In this document: one piece after another, positions 6,373 to 14,178 of the stretch | Numbering within the stretch: position 1 is the first letter of the stretch | Layout: each line of letters starts with the position of its first letter | From: JAZDLM01 sp043801895 | GTDB lineage: Bacteria; Patescibacteriota; Kazan-3B-28 | Length of the DNA stretch: 15,207 nt | Assembly: GCA_043801895.1 (NCBI GenBank) | Contig: JAZDLM010000040.1 | Span: 1-15,207, forward strand | Reading direction: 5' to 3' | Notes under the pieces: model-generated | What the model was told of the DNA's origin: nothing | Database searches by the model: none | Seen by the model: only the letters and a program-made list of their open reading frames with translations | Made by a program: the position numbers and the translations under genes

Positions 6373-7399
6373 AGAGGGTATCAAACAGCTGCCGGTAGAA
6401 CTCTCGCCGCTTTTGGGTATCCGGGCGCTGGGGATATGACATGTTAGATAAAAATACGACGGTCAGCTTTTCTCCTCGATTGCCCGCTATAATATTCCCC
6501 ACAAACCCCGGATGAAAAAATGTATCGACAGGGGAGTGCGACCCCAAATAATCGGGATTATTAAAATGCCAACCCAAGCCGGCCTGCAGATTTAAATTAT
6601 TACCGACTTGATTAGTAGTCGCCCGCTCCGCTAGCTCGCGGCTCAAAATCCGCGTCCCGTTTAGTTCACCGCCATTTACCCACATCTGCAGGAACTTAGT
6701 TAGATCGTCCGCGCAAGAAAACAAGCCGGCCTGCCCGGCAACCCCGCCCAGTGCCCGCGAACTTTCATCATGGACAACGCCCTGGATAGTCGTGCCATCA
6801 ATGATTTCTGTCGGGGGGATAGAATTTTTTAATTCACCCGGCGGATTAAACATGGTTTTTACCATACCCAGCGGCGTGAAAATTTCCTGGCGGAGATAAT
6901 CATCAAGCCGCTGACCGCTGACTTGTTCGATAATTTTACCTAACAAAAATGAATTGATATTCCCGAATACCACCTCGCTACCAACTGGGCCCTTCAACTC
7001 AACCGCGCGCAAAATCTCCTCTAGCGAATTTCCCCGACCCGTGATCTGCGACATCGGCGCCTCTACCGCGCTGGTGTGAGTCAGCAAATTCCAAATTGTC
7101 CGATCAGCAATGGCACTGCCGACTAACGCCGGAAAGTATTTGGTGAGGGGGTCCTCGAAGCTTACTCGCCCAGCATCAATCAGTTTCAAAAATCCGGTCG
7201 CCAAAATGGCTTTGGTCACCGAGGCCAGATCAAACATTGTGTCCTCAGTGATCGCCGGACTAGCTGGCCCGTAGATTTGCCGTCCGACCGCCCGGCGATA
7301 GATCGTTTCGCCATCTTTCGTAATCTCCAAAACCGCACCAGGGAATATCTGGCTGGTCACAGCACCGTTAAGCAACTCGTCCAATCGCAGGGCGTTCAT
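6359..7399 (-). CDS. Serine beta-lactamase-like hydrolase (beta-lactamase/AmpC/CubicO family)
   Basis: The 346-residue protein has a serine beta-lactamase/penicillin-binding fold. The nucleophile motif is SVTK (S60, K63), LLTHTS (105-110) is typical of the CubicO branch, and HPG (296-298) replaces KTG. The second motif, usually Y-S/A/D-N, reads FGN (145-147), so the catalytic tyrosine appears to be Phe. The stretch ALGGVAGQAGLFS (216-228) is characteristic of esterase/peptidase-type members of the family. No signal peptide is visible, so it may be cytoplasmic or exported non-classically. It starts 3 nt after the PBP1A stop, so the two are surely co-transcribed and it probably acts on peptidoglycan fragments or related esters. 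Its 3' end overlaps the convergent nucleotidyltransferase gene by 14 nt. Confidence 0.9.
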   Translation of the reverse strand: MNALRLDELLNGAVTSQIFPGAVLEITKDGETIYRRAVGRQIYGPASPAITEDTMFDLASVTKAILATGFLKLIDAGRVSFEDPLTKYFPALVGSAIADRTIWNLLTHTSAVEAPMSQITGRGNSLEEILRAVELKGPVGSEVVFGNINSFLLGKIIEQVSGQRLDDYLRQEIFTPLGMVKTMFNPPGELKNSIPPTEIIDGTTIQGVVHDESSRALGGVAGQAGLFSCADDLTKFLQMWVNGGELNGTRILSRELAERATTNQVGNNLNLQAGLGWHFNNPDYLGSHSPVDTFFHPGFVGNIIAGNRGEKLTVVFLSNMSYPQRPDTQKRREFYRQLFDTLFKSI

Positions 7400-7402
7400 A
7401 CT

Positions 7403-9952
7403 TTAACTGCCGCCAGCGATCACATAAATCTTATATTCCTCTACTTTGTCGTTGGTTTTGGTCAGCCTGGCCGAGAGCAAATGCGCTTTGCCATCAAGCT
7501 CCTTCGGGTCGATATTTAACTGATAGGGAACTTGGGTCAGTTCGCCGACCACTGCGCCGTCATATAAGAATTCAACTTTTTTAACCAAAATCCCCACCTG
7601 GACTTGGGCTGCTGCAGTAAATTGGCCGGTCACCTTGGAGCCATTACTAGGCGCGGTAACCGTGATCTCCGTGCTACCGCCTGATTCGGTCTGGCCATTG
7701 TAGTATTCGGTTGGAACATTGTTGTAGTTATTCGCCTTGGCCCAGGTAATCACCGGATTTTCCCAATTGGCATTATCCGGCCGCTCCGAATGCAACACCG
7801 CGAAAGATTTTTCCTCTACTAACTCCGCCGGGGTGTTATCGGGAGCCAATTTATCTGGCGCGATTTTCATTACTTTTGCTATCACATGCACATCGTCTTT
7901 TTCGGTCGGTACACCCCAACTGGTGAAAATTTCAGTCTTAGTAGTGGGAGTCGCATCACTCGGCAATTTGCCCGATAACGCATCTACTACCACTTCGCGA
8001 ATCCCATCCGGCCGCGGGAATGATTTATTCGGATAGCTTGCCAAAGCCGAGCGCATATACCGATTCCACATCGGCGCCGCCACCAACCCCGACGCTGCCG
8101 TCATCGGTTCGTTGCGGTTGTTGCCCGCCCACACGCCAGCGACCAGATCGGGCGTATAGCCTATCGTCCAGCCGTCTTTAAATTCGTTAGTTGTACCCGT
8201 CTTGGCTGCCACCACGCGGCCACCGAGGGTAAGCGGACCACCCATACCGAACACTCGCGCCCGCGCTGCATCATCCGACAGAATATTGTTAACCAGATAG
8301 GCGATCTGGGGATCCAATACTCGCTTGGGTTTCTCTGGCTTGTTTTCCTCTAGCACATGACCGAACCTGTCTTCCACTTTGATCACGGCCATGGTCGGCG
8401 TCAGCAGCCCACCGGTAGCTAGCACCCCGTAGGCTCGGGTGAGATCGAGCAAGGTCACCTCACCGCCGCCCAGGGTTAACGACAAGCCATAGCGCTCCGG
8501 GCCATCGTTAAGAGTAGTGATACCCATATCGTGAGCGGTATCGATAGTTTCTTTAATGCCAGCGTAAGCCAAGGTCTTTACCGCCGGCACATTGATAGAA
8601 TTAGCCAGCGCTTCGCGGACGGAGAGCGGGCCACGGAAAGTACCGTCATAGTTCCTCGGCGTGTAGCCCTGACCGAAATCAGTTGGGGCGTCGATCAGCA
8701 TAGTGGCCGGGCCATAATCTTTTTTGAACGCGGTGGCATAAACGACCGGTTTAATAGATGACCCCGGCTGCCGTTCGCGCAGCACCACATTTACATTGCC
8801 ATCGGCTTCCATATCAAAGTAGTCGTGGCTCCCCACCATTGCTAGAATCTCACCGGTGTTGGGGTCAAGCGATACTAACGCTTCGTTGCCGGCGTTATAT
8901 TTTTTCTTATTGGACTCATACAACGAGGCAATCGCGTCCTCAGCCGCTTTCTGTTTATCCCAATCCAGGGTAGTAGTGATCTTCAATCCCCCTTCTTCCA
9001 GCATTTTTTCGCCGTACTTATCGGCCAATAATTCTTTCACATACATCACAAAGTGCGGCGCCCGAATTGAATCCCGCCGAGGCGCGAACTTGATCTCTAC
9101 CTTCATCGCCTCTTCTGCTTGTTCTTTGGTAATATAGCCCTGCTTGAACATCTGGGTTAGCACCGTGTCTTTCCGCGCCATCAACAGATCTGGATTTTGG
9201 CCATAAGGGGAGTAGCGTGATGGAGCTTGGGGCAGCGCCGCCAACACCGCCGCCTCCGGTAAAGTGATGTCTTCCACGTCTTTGCCGAAATAGGTTTGCG
9301 AGGCGGCTTCCACCCCGTAAGCTCCGCTGCCGTACGGGATTTCGTTGAGATACAATTCCAAGATCTTGTCTTTGGAGTAGATCGCCTCCAGCTCAGATGC
9401 CAAGATCAATTCCCGGCCTTTGCGAATGATCGTTCGACTATCGCCAAGCAGCGCATTTTTCACGAATTGTTGGGTAATGGTGGAACCGCCCTGAAAACCA
9501 TGGCCGGTCAGCGGCTTTAGCACTAAGCCGCGCAATAAACCGCGGATATCGAAACCTTTGTGGTGATAAAAGTCCTTATCCTCGATAGCAATAGTGGCTT
9601 GTTTAACCACATCGGGCATTTGATCAAACGCTACGGTGGTCCGCCGTTTTTGATTGAAGATGTCGTACAACACCTCGCCATCGCGATCGTAAACTTTGGT
9701 TGATTCGGTCGCGGCATAAATAACTAGTCGGGCCGGGTTCGGCAAACCGATCGAAAATGTCGCCATCAGAAAACTGCCCAAGAACAGCACGCTCACAAAG
9801 ATCGCCAAGGCCAGTCGAGCCGGCGTGTTGATCCCCCAACGGCCCAAAACGCCAAACACCCGCCGTCTAGTATGGCGGATGATCCGGCGGCCCTGCATCT
9901 GTTGCCGGATCTTACTGTAATCTGGTCGGCCAAATGGCATTAGTTCGGACAT
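7403..9952 (-). CDS. Penicillin-binding protein 1A, bifunctional peptidoglycan synthase
   Basis: The 849-residue protein polymerises lipid II into glycan strands and cross-links stem peptides outside the membrane. A basic N-terminus precedes one membrane anchor (about 45-70). The GT51 transglycosylase domain shows AIEDKDFYHHKG (122-133, catalytic E124), GGSTITQQ (155-162), RKGRELILA (177-185) and YLNEIPYGSGAYG (201-213). The transpeptidase domain has SSIK (S398, K401), SIN (452-454) and KTGT (584-587), all intact. The last 85 residues look like an Ig-like beta-sandwich. I favour ATG 9952; an in-frame ATG 12 nt further in is also possible, and neither has a Shine-Dalgarno. It is the first gene of an operon with the serine hydrolase, read from the extended -10 at 10017-10025. 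Confidence 0.96.
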   Translation of the reverse strand: MSELMPFGRPDYSKIRQQMQGRRIIRHTRRRVFGVLGRWGINTPARLALAIFVSVLFLGSFLMATFSIGLPNPARLVIYAATESTKVYDRDGEVLYDIFNQKRRTTVAFDQMPDVVKQATIAIEDKDFYHHKGFDIRGLLRGLVLKPLTGHGFQGGSTITQQFVKNALLGDSRTIIRKGRELILASELEAIYSKDKILELYLNEIPYGSGAYGVEAASQTYFGKDVEDITLPEAAVLAALPQAPSRYSPYGQNPDLLMARKDTVLTQMFKQGYITKEQAEEAMKVEIKFAPRRDSIRAPHFVMYVKELLADKYGEKMLEEGGLKITTTLDWDKQKAAEDAIASLYESNKKKYNAGNEALVSLDPNTGEILAMVGSHDYFDMEADGNVNVVLRERQPGSSIKPVVYATAFKKDYGPATMLIDAPTDFGQGYTPRNYDGTFRGPLSVREALANSINVPAVKTLAYAGIKETIDTAHDMGITTLNDGPERYGLSLTLGGGEVTLLDLTRAYGVLATGGLLTPTMAVIKVEDRFGHVLEENKPEKPKRVLDPQIAYLVNNILSDDAARARVFGMGGPLTLGGRVVAAKTGTTNEFKDGWTIGYTPDLVAGVWAGNNRNEPMTAASGLVAAPMWNRYMRSALASYPNKSFPRPDGIREVVVDALSGKLPSDATPTTKTEIFTSWGVPTEKDDVHVIAKVMKIAPDKLAPDNTPAELVEEKSFAVLHSERPDNANWENPVITWAKANNYNNVPTEYYNGQTESGGSTEITVTAPSNGSKVTGQFTAAAQVQVGILVKKVEFLYDGAVVGELTQVPYQLNIDPKELDGKAHLLSARLTKTNDKVEEYKIYVIAGGS

Positions 9953-9993
9953 AAATAGGGGTTAGGAATTAAGGGTTAAGGGTTAGGGGGGTT
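9953..9993 (+). repeat. GGGTTA-type (telomere-like) repeat tract in the PBP1A leader
   Basis: Degenerate GGGTTA/AAGGGTT units form four G-runs on the plus strand: 9958-9961, 9973-9975, 9980-9982 and 9986-9991. AAGGGTT is repeated in tandem (9971-9977 and 9978-9984). The tract lies inside the predicted 5' leader of the minus-strand PBP1A mRNA, which is therefore C-rich, and it could form a G-quadruplex on the template strand. The 12-mer AAGGGTTAGGGG recurs on the minus strand at 865-876. Confidence 0.6.
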
Positions 9994-10016
9994 AAAGGCG
10001 AAACTCGTCAGCTCCC

Positions 10017-10025
10017 ATTATATCA
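10017..10025 (-). promoter_or_regulatory. Extended -10 promoter of the PBP1A-hydrolase operon
   Basis: The minus strand reads TGATATAAT (10025-10017), a full TG-n-TATAAT extended -10. No good -35 stands at the 17-nt position, as is common for extended -10 promoters. The predicted start near 10010 gives a leader of about 58 nt containing the GGGTTA/CCCTAA tract. Confidence 0.65.
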
Positions 10026-10058
10026 GGTAGGCCCCCAGCCCGGGTCCCAGTGTAATTC

Positions 10059-10067
10059 TGATACAAT
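10059..10067 (+). promoter_or_regulatory. Extended -10 promoter of tyrS
   Basis: TGATACAAT (10059-10067) mirrors the divergent PBP1A element. It overlaps an in-frame ATG at 10066, which therefore cannot start translation from this promoter. The predicted start near 10074 leaves about 16 nt before ATG 10090. Confidence 0.6.
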
Positions 10068-10089
10068 GGGGGAGTCAAACGCTCAAAAA

Positions 10090-11280
10090 ATGGCTATTTT
10101 AAAGAAAGCTCTCGATGAATTGCTCTCCCGTCGCGTAGAATCGATTGTTGGCGAAAAGGAGCTGCGCGCTAAACTTCTGACCGGGAAAAAACTGCGGATC
10201 AAACACGGGGTCGATCCCACCACGCCCGACCTACATTTGGGCTACAGCGTAGTTTATCACAAGCTGCGGGAGTTCCAGGACCTCGGCCATACCGTGGCTT
10301 TCCTGATCGGCGATTTCACCGCCCGGTTTGGCGACCCCACCGACAAATCCGAAGCGCGAAAGATGCGAGACGCCAAGGAAGTACGCGCCTTGGCCCAAAA
10401 CTACATCAAACAAGTTACTAAAATACTAGATCCGAAAAAAACCGAGATCCGTTACAACTCGGAGTGGTACGACGCGATGTCAGCCGAAGAACTGTTGCAG
10501 GTTATGAGCAACTTCACTTATGCGCAGTTGATCGAGCGAGACATGTTCCAGGAACGGATAAAGCATCGCCAGGAAATCGGCCTGCACGAGCCGGTCTATC
10601 CAGTACTGCAGGGTTATGATTCCGTAATGCTAAAGGATGATGTGACGGTCAACGGCACCGACCAAGTTTTTAATGAAATGCGGGGGAGAGACCTGCAGAA
10701 AAAATTCGGTCAAGACCCGCAAGTCATTATCGGGGTCCCGCTATTGGCAGGAACTGACGGCAAACAAAAAATGAGCCAGAGTCTTGGCAACTACATCGGC
10801 ATCACCGAAGATGCCGCCACGCAATACGGCAAAATCATGTCGATACCTGACGATCTGATCTACAACTACTTTGAAATGGTCACCAACGTTGATGTTAGAG
10901 AGTTGGCCGAGATCAAAAAGTTGCTTAAATCCAAAAAGGCCAACCCGCGCGACTTAAAAATGCAGCTGGCCAAAACCATCGTTACGATGTATCACAACGA
11001 GGCCGCCGCTCACAAAGCTGAAGCCAATTTTGTAAATGTCTTCCAAAAACACGAAACGCCCGATGACATTCAAATGATAAGCCTCGCCAAGCCCCTCCGT
11101 TTGGTGGATGTGATATTCGATCATAAGCTAGCCGCCTCCAAGTCCGAGGCTCGCCGGCTAGTGGAACAGCGGGGGGTGAAGGTGAATCACCACATCGTAA
11201 CCGACGCGGAGTTTTTGATAGAGCCGAAAACCGGCCTGATTATTCAGGTCGGCAAACGACGCTTCGCGCAAATTAAATAA
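10090..11280 (+). CDS. tyrS: Tyrosyl-tRNA synthetase
   Basis: The 396-residue enzyme activates tyrosine with ATP and charges tRNA-Tyr in the cytoplasm. It shows the class I HIGH-type motif HLGY (49-52), the tyrosine-selective YPVLQGYD (170-177: Y170, Q174, D177), and KMSQS (227-231) in place of KMSKS. Residues about 333-396 form the tRNA-binding S4 domain. Length and the GVDPTTPDLHLG region fit the shorter TyrZ-type branch. I chose ATG 10090 rather than the in-frame ATG 10066, because the latter lies inside the -10 element of the tyrS promoter. No Shine-Dalgarno stands close to 10090. The TAA abuts the stop of a convergent 54-residue gene without a single base between them. Confidence 0.95.
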   Translation: MAILKKALDELLSRRVESIVGEKELRAKLLTGKKLRIKHGVDPTTPDLHLGYSVVYHKLREFQDLGHTVAFLIGDFTARFGDPTDKSEARKMRDAKEVRALAQNYIKQVTKILDPKKTEIRYNSEWYDAMSAEELLQVMSNFTYAQLIERDMFQERIKHRQEIGLHEPVYPVLQGYDSVMLKDDVTVNGTDQVFNEMRGRDLQKKFGQDPQVIIGVPLLAGTDGKQKMSQSLGNYIGITEDAATQYGKIMSIPDDLIYNYFEMVTNVDVRELAEIKKLLKSKKANPRDLKMQLAKTIVTMYHNEAAAHKAEANFVNVFQKHETPDDIQMISLAKPLRLVDVIFDHKLAASKSEARRLVEQRGVKVNHHIVTDAEFLIEPKTGLIIQVGKRRFAQIK

Positions 11281-11445
11281 TTAAAACCCGAGCAATTGCC
11301 CAACGATGCTGCGAACATTGCGAGCAACCTTATGATGCTCGCCGCGTGACGAAGACCGAATTTTCCGACGCAGCCGTTCAATCGGATACCGCTCAGGGCG
11401 GAAATACATGCCGGTAAAGTCGATGATTTTTTCTTGCTTTTTCAT
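11281..11445 (-). CDS. Small basic protein of 54 residues, unknown function
   Basis: ATG 11445 opens a 54-codon frame ending in TAA exactly next to the tyrS stop. The protein begins MKKQEKIIDFTGMYF and ends VGQLLGF. It is rich in Lys/Arg, with an RPERYPIERLRRKIR segment (16-30), and has no membrane segment or signal peptide. A consensus-like promoter lies 70-100 nt upstream, which supports real expression. The frame remains open upstream of the ATG into the leader but without an ATG, GTG or TTG. The basic character suggests binding to nucleic acid or ribosomes, which is inference only; I recognise no family. Confidence 0.68.
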   Translation of the reverse strand: MKKQEKIIDFTGMYFRPERYPIERLRRKIRSSSRGEHHKVARNVRSIVGQLLGF

Positions 11446-11488
11446 CTGCCCAAAAGGTGTGATAGTGAACCTATAACCAGATCTCTTA

Positions 11489-11495
11489 CCCTCCT
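11489..11495 (-). promoter_or_regulatory. Orphan Shine-Dalgarno in the leader of the 54-residue gene
   Basis: AGGAGGG on the minus strand (11495-11489) sits about 43 nt ahead of ATG 11445, too far to serve it. The nearest possible start is a CTG at 11479-11477, which would encode an 11-residue leader peptide whose TGA overlaps the gene's ATG as ATGA. A non-canonical upstream start for the main frame is another option. Confidence 0.35.
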
Positions 11496-11513
11496 TTTTG
11501 GCCCTTTCACACC

Positions 11514-11542
11514 AGTATAGCGCATTTTTTGGCTTCGGTCAA
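11514..11542 (-). promoter_or_regulatory. Strong sigma-70-type promoter for the 54-residue gene
   Basis: The minus strand has TTGACC (11542-11537), a 17-nt spacer, then TATACT (11519-11514). It is the best -35/-10 match in the window. The predicted start is A11507, giving a leader of about 62 nt. Confidence 0.72.
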
Positions 11543-11584
11543 GACTTTTCTCGCTCCCAGAGCTGATTTTTGGCCACCTACACC

Positions 11585-11590
11585 TATAAA
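11585..11590 (+). promoter_or_regulatory. Possible -10 element for recG
   Basis: TATAAA lies 34 nt before ATG 11624. The best upstream -35 candidate, CTGATT (11563-11568), is weak with a 16-nt spacer. If used, transcription would begin near 11597, downstream of the alternative TTG start at 11570. Confidence 0.3.
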
Positions 11591-11622
11591 AGCCAGCCCG
11601 CCGTAGCTCGCGAGCGAAGGCG
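11591..11622 (+). repeat. Intergenic hairpin repeat, copy 1 (upstream of recG)
   Basis: GCCCGCCGTAGCTCGCGAGC (11596-11615), followed by GAAGGCG, contains the palindrome GCTCGCGAGC and an outer CGCC/GGCG stem. It closely matches the sequence at 15068-15098. In the coding frame it would form an odd Arg-rich N-terminal extension of RecG, which supports a downstream start. Confidence 0.6.
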
Positions 11623-11623
11623 A

Positions 11624-13651
11624 ATGAGCCGCTTCCCTCCTATGATTACCCTCTACGGCCAACTCGACCAACTCCCCGGAATTGGGCCTAAAACTGCCCA
11701 GTTTTTGGCAAATTTGGGTATCCGGCGGCCCCTCGACCTTCTTAATTGGTTCCCCCGCTCCTGGGAGGATCTCACTCGTCTATCCCCCATCTCGGCCGCC
11801 ACTCCAAATGGTGAAAAATTTGCCTTCAAAGCCAGCCTCAAGAGTATTTCCACCTTCCGCTCGCCCGTAAAACGGATGTTCATCGCCCAGGCGGTTTTAA
11901 GCGACGCCACCGGCAGCCTGAAAGCGATTTGGTTCAATCAGCCTTATTTGCGCACCAGCCTGAAAGCTGGGCAAGAATATTATTGGGTCGGCAAAGTCGA
12001 GCCAGGCCGGGCTGGGCTGACCTTGATGAATCCTTCGTTCGAGCCAGCAGACCGGCTGCCGATCCATAGCGGCAAGATCATCCCTGTTTATCCGGCCACC
12101 GCTGACATCAGCACTAAAATCTTTCGTCGGCTGATCCACCCTCTTCTGCCGTTAGCCCGAACCGTGGAGGACTATTTGCCCGCCGAATGGCTGGCCGCGC
12201 ACAACCTACTGCCGCTGGGCAAGGCACTGCATGACATTCACTCTCCTGCAACCATCGAGCAGCTCAATGCCGCCAGAAAACGACTAGGGTTCGAAGAGTT
12301 GCTGATCACGCAGCTAAGCGTGCAAACCGTTAAGCGATTTTTGCAGCAACAAGTCGCACAGCCGATACCCACCGACCAAGCTTTCATTGATAAAGTGGTC
12401 GCGCAACTTCCCTACTCCCTAACGGCCGGCCAAACTACTGCTCTACAAGAAATCTTGGCAGATATCGCCCAAAGCCGGCCCACCAATAGACTCTTGATGG
12501 GTGATGTTGGCTCTGGTAAAACCATCGTTATTGCCATCGCCATGCTGCAAACTGCCAAGGCTGGTTTTCAATCCGCGCTGATGGCGCCGACCGAGGTACT
12601 GGCGGAACAGCATTTTCGTACGCTTAGCCCAATACTGCGAGAGTTTGGGATAGATTGCGCGCTGCGCACGCAGACCAACCAAGTTGGGGGGCCAGATGCC
12701 GATGTGATAATCGGCACTCATGCCCTGATCCAGTCCGGCGCTCAATTCCCCAACTTGAATCTGGTTGTGGTAGACGAACAACATCGCTTCGGCGTGAAAC
12801 AACGCGAGGCGCTAAAACATAAATCATACTCGCCGCATTTTCTTTCTCTCACCGCCACTCCTATCCCCCGCTCGCTCGCGCTAACCGCGTTGGGCGATTT
12901 GGATATTTCGGTGATCCCCGATCGGCCCAAAGATCGCTTAACAATTAAGTCCTTCGCCCTTGCTCCCGCCGATCGGGGCTCAGCTTACCAGACTGCCCGT
13001 AAACAGATCGAGGCTGGCCATCAAGTTTTCGTGGTCGCTCCTTTAATCGAAGATAGCGAGTCGGTTTCCAGCACCTCTGCGACAGCCGAGTTCCAGCGAG
13101 TCAAGCAACTCTTCCCTGCTGCTCGGGTTGGACTGTTGCACGGACGGCTGAGTGGTGAAGCCAAACAGACGGTAATGGGCAAATTCGCCCGCGGCGAGCT
13201 GGATATCTTGGTATCCACTACAGTAATAGAAGTAGGAATTGATGTGCCTAATGCTACCGTGATGATAATCGAAGGCGCCGAACGATTTGGCCTAGCCCAG
13301 CTGCATCAGCTGCGCGGACGGGTCGGGCGAGCCGAGCATCAGTCGTTTTGCTTTGTTATCCCTACTCGTGAAACTGTGGCAGTAGCCGAGCGGCTAAAAC
13401 TATTTGCCGGGACTAGTGACGGATTTAAGTTGGCAGAGCTAGATCTGACCATGCGCGGACCGGGCAATTTATTTGGCTATTCCCAGTCGGGTTTCTTACA
13501 ATACAGATTGGCGGACTGGACCGATGCTAAAACCGTCGCTGCCGCTCAGGCAGTTGCTACCGACTTACTAAATAACGATCCTGACTTAACGCGCTACCCT
13601 CAGCTTAAAGAGCAATTGGACTTGCAGGCACTAACCACACACCAAGAATAA
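11624..13651 (+). CDS. recG: ATP-dependent DNA helicase RecG
   Basis: The 675-residue protein remodels stalled replication forks and branched DNA. The N-terminus has a helix-hairpin-helix-like LPGIGPKTA (17-25). An OB-fold wedge domain follows (about 65-140), then the helicase: Walker A GDVGSGKT (293-300), DEQH (384-387), TATPIPR (410-416), the TTVIEVGIDVPNA region (532-544) and motif VI QLRGRVGR (562-569). Length is near the family norm. I chose ATG 11624, which has a GAAGG just upstream. An in-frame TTG at 11570 would add 18 residues read through the intergenic repeat, and ATG 11642 is also possible. The stop overlaps the rsmD start (TAATG), so the two are coupled. Confidence 0.95.
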   Translation: MSRFPPMITLYGQLDQLPGIGPKTAQFLANLGIRRPLDLLNWFPRSWEDLTRLSPISAATPNGEKFAFKASLKSISTFRSPVKRMFIAQAVLSDATGSLKAIWFNQPYLRTSLKAGQEYYWVGKVEPGRAGLTLMNPSFEPADRLPIHSGKIIPVYPATADISTKIFRRLIHPLLPLARTVEDYLPAEWLAAHNLLPLGKALHDIHSPATIEQLNAARKRLGFEELLITQLSVQTVKRFLQQQVAQPIPTDQAFIDKVVAQLPYSLTAGQTTALQEILADIAQSRPTNRLLMGDVGSGKTIVIAIAMLQTAKAGFQSALMAPTEVLAEQHFRTLSPILREFGIDCALRTQTNQVGGPDADVIIGTHALIQSGAQFPNLNLVVVDEQHRFGVKQREALKHKSYSPHFLSLTATPIPRSLALTALGDLDISVIPDRPKDRLTIKSFALAPADRGSAYQTARKQIEAGHQVFVVAPLIEDSESVSSTSATAEFQRVKQLFPAARVGLLHGRLSGEAKQTVMGKFARGELDILVSTTVIEVGIDVPNATVMIIEGAERFGLAQLHQLRGRVGRAEHQSFCFVIPTRETVAVAERLKLFAGTSDGFKLAELDLTMRGPGNLFGYSQSGFLQYRLADWTDAKTVAAAQAVATDLLNNDPDLTRYPQLKEQLDLQALTTHQE

Positions 13652-14178
13652 TGAGACTGCGTATCACTGGCGGAGAATTCGGGAGTCGATTGATTAATGG
13701 GGCGGCCACTTTGCGTCCTGGCACGGATAAGGTTCGCAAAGCGATCTTTGATATCTTGGGCGAGGTGATAGTTGGCGCTTCGTTCGTTGATTTGTTCGCC
13801 GGCAGCGGCGCAGTAGGTATCGAAGCTCTCAGCCGCGGCGCGGCTAGAGCGATTTTTGTAGAAAAAGACCTGGCGCACTATAACTTAATAAAAAAGAATT
13901 TAGATTCGCTGGGGATAGCCAGCGACCAGGCAGCGGTACGTCTAATGACGGTAGAAGATTTTGTTCAGGCCAACGCCACCCCCTACGACATCGTCTTTGC
14001 TGACCCCTGGTATGACGATGCGCTCGGTGTTGTTGGCTGGGAGGATTTATTAAAGCCTAGCGGGATTTTGATAATCGAACATCGCGACAACACGACCCCG
14101 CCTGAAAATCCTCAGCTCCGCGTTATTAATCACAAACGATATGGAGACACTGCTATCACCTTTTACAGCCGAGCCTAA
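13651..14178 (+). CDS. rsmD: 16S rRNA (guanine(966)-N(2))-methyltransferase RsmD
   Basis: The 175-residue protein is a SAM-dependent methyltransferase that modifies G966 of 16S rRNA in assembling small subunits. It starts RLRITGGEFGSRL (2-14), the RsmD N-terminal signature. It continues with LRPGTDKVRKAIFDIL (21-36), SAM motif I VDLFAGSGAVG (46-56), and acidic VEKD (70-73). The catalytic motif IV reads DPWY (118-121) where the family normally has DPPY/DPPF, and RPG replaces the usual RPT. Otherwise the fold looks complete. The start overlaps the recG stop by one base. The 3' end overlaps comEA by 38 nt, placing it in the recG-rsmD-comEA unit. Confidence 0.93.
   Translation: MRLRITGGEFGSRLINGAATLRPGTDKVRKAIFDILGEVIVGASFVDLFAGSGAVGIEALSRGAARAIFVEKDLAHYNLIKKNLDSLGIASDQAAVRLMTVEDFVQANATPYDIVFADPWYDDALGVVGWEDLLKPSGILIIEHRDNTTPPENPQLRVINHKRYGDTAITFYSRA

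Noticed and set aside
7277..9520. Several open frames on the plus strand opposite PBP1A and the hydrolase
   Set aside because: They are antisense shadows with biased composition and no domains, start signals or promoters.
10066..10089. ATG 10066 as the tyrS start
   Set aside because: It lies within the -10 element TACAAT; the in-frame ATG 10090 gives a normal TyrRS N-terminus.
11570..11623. Upstream TTG start giving RecG 18 more residues
   Set aside because: The extension is read through the intergenic hairpin repeat, precedes the likely transcription start and has no family counterpart.
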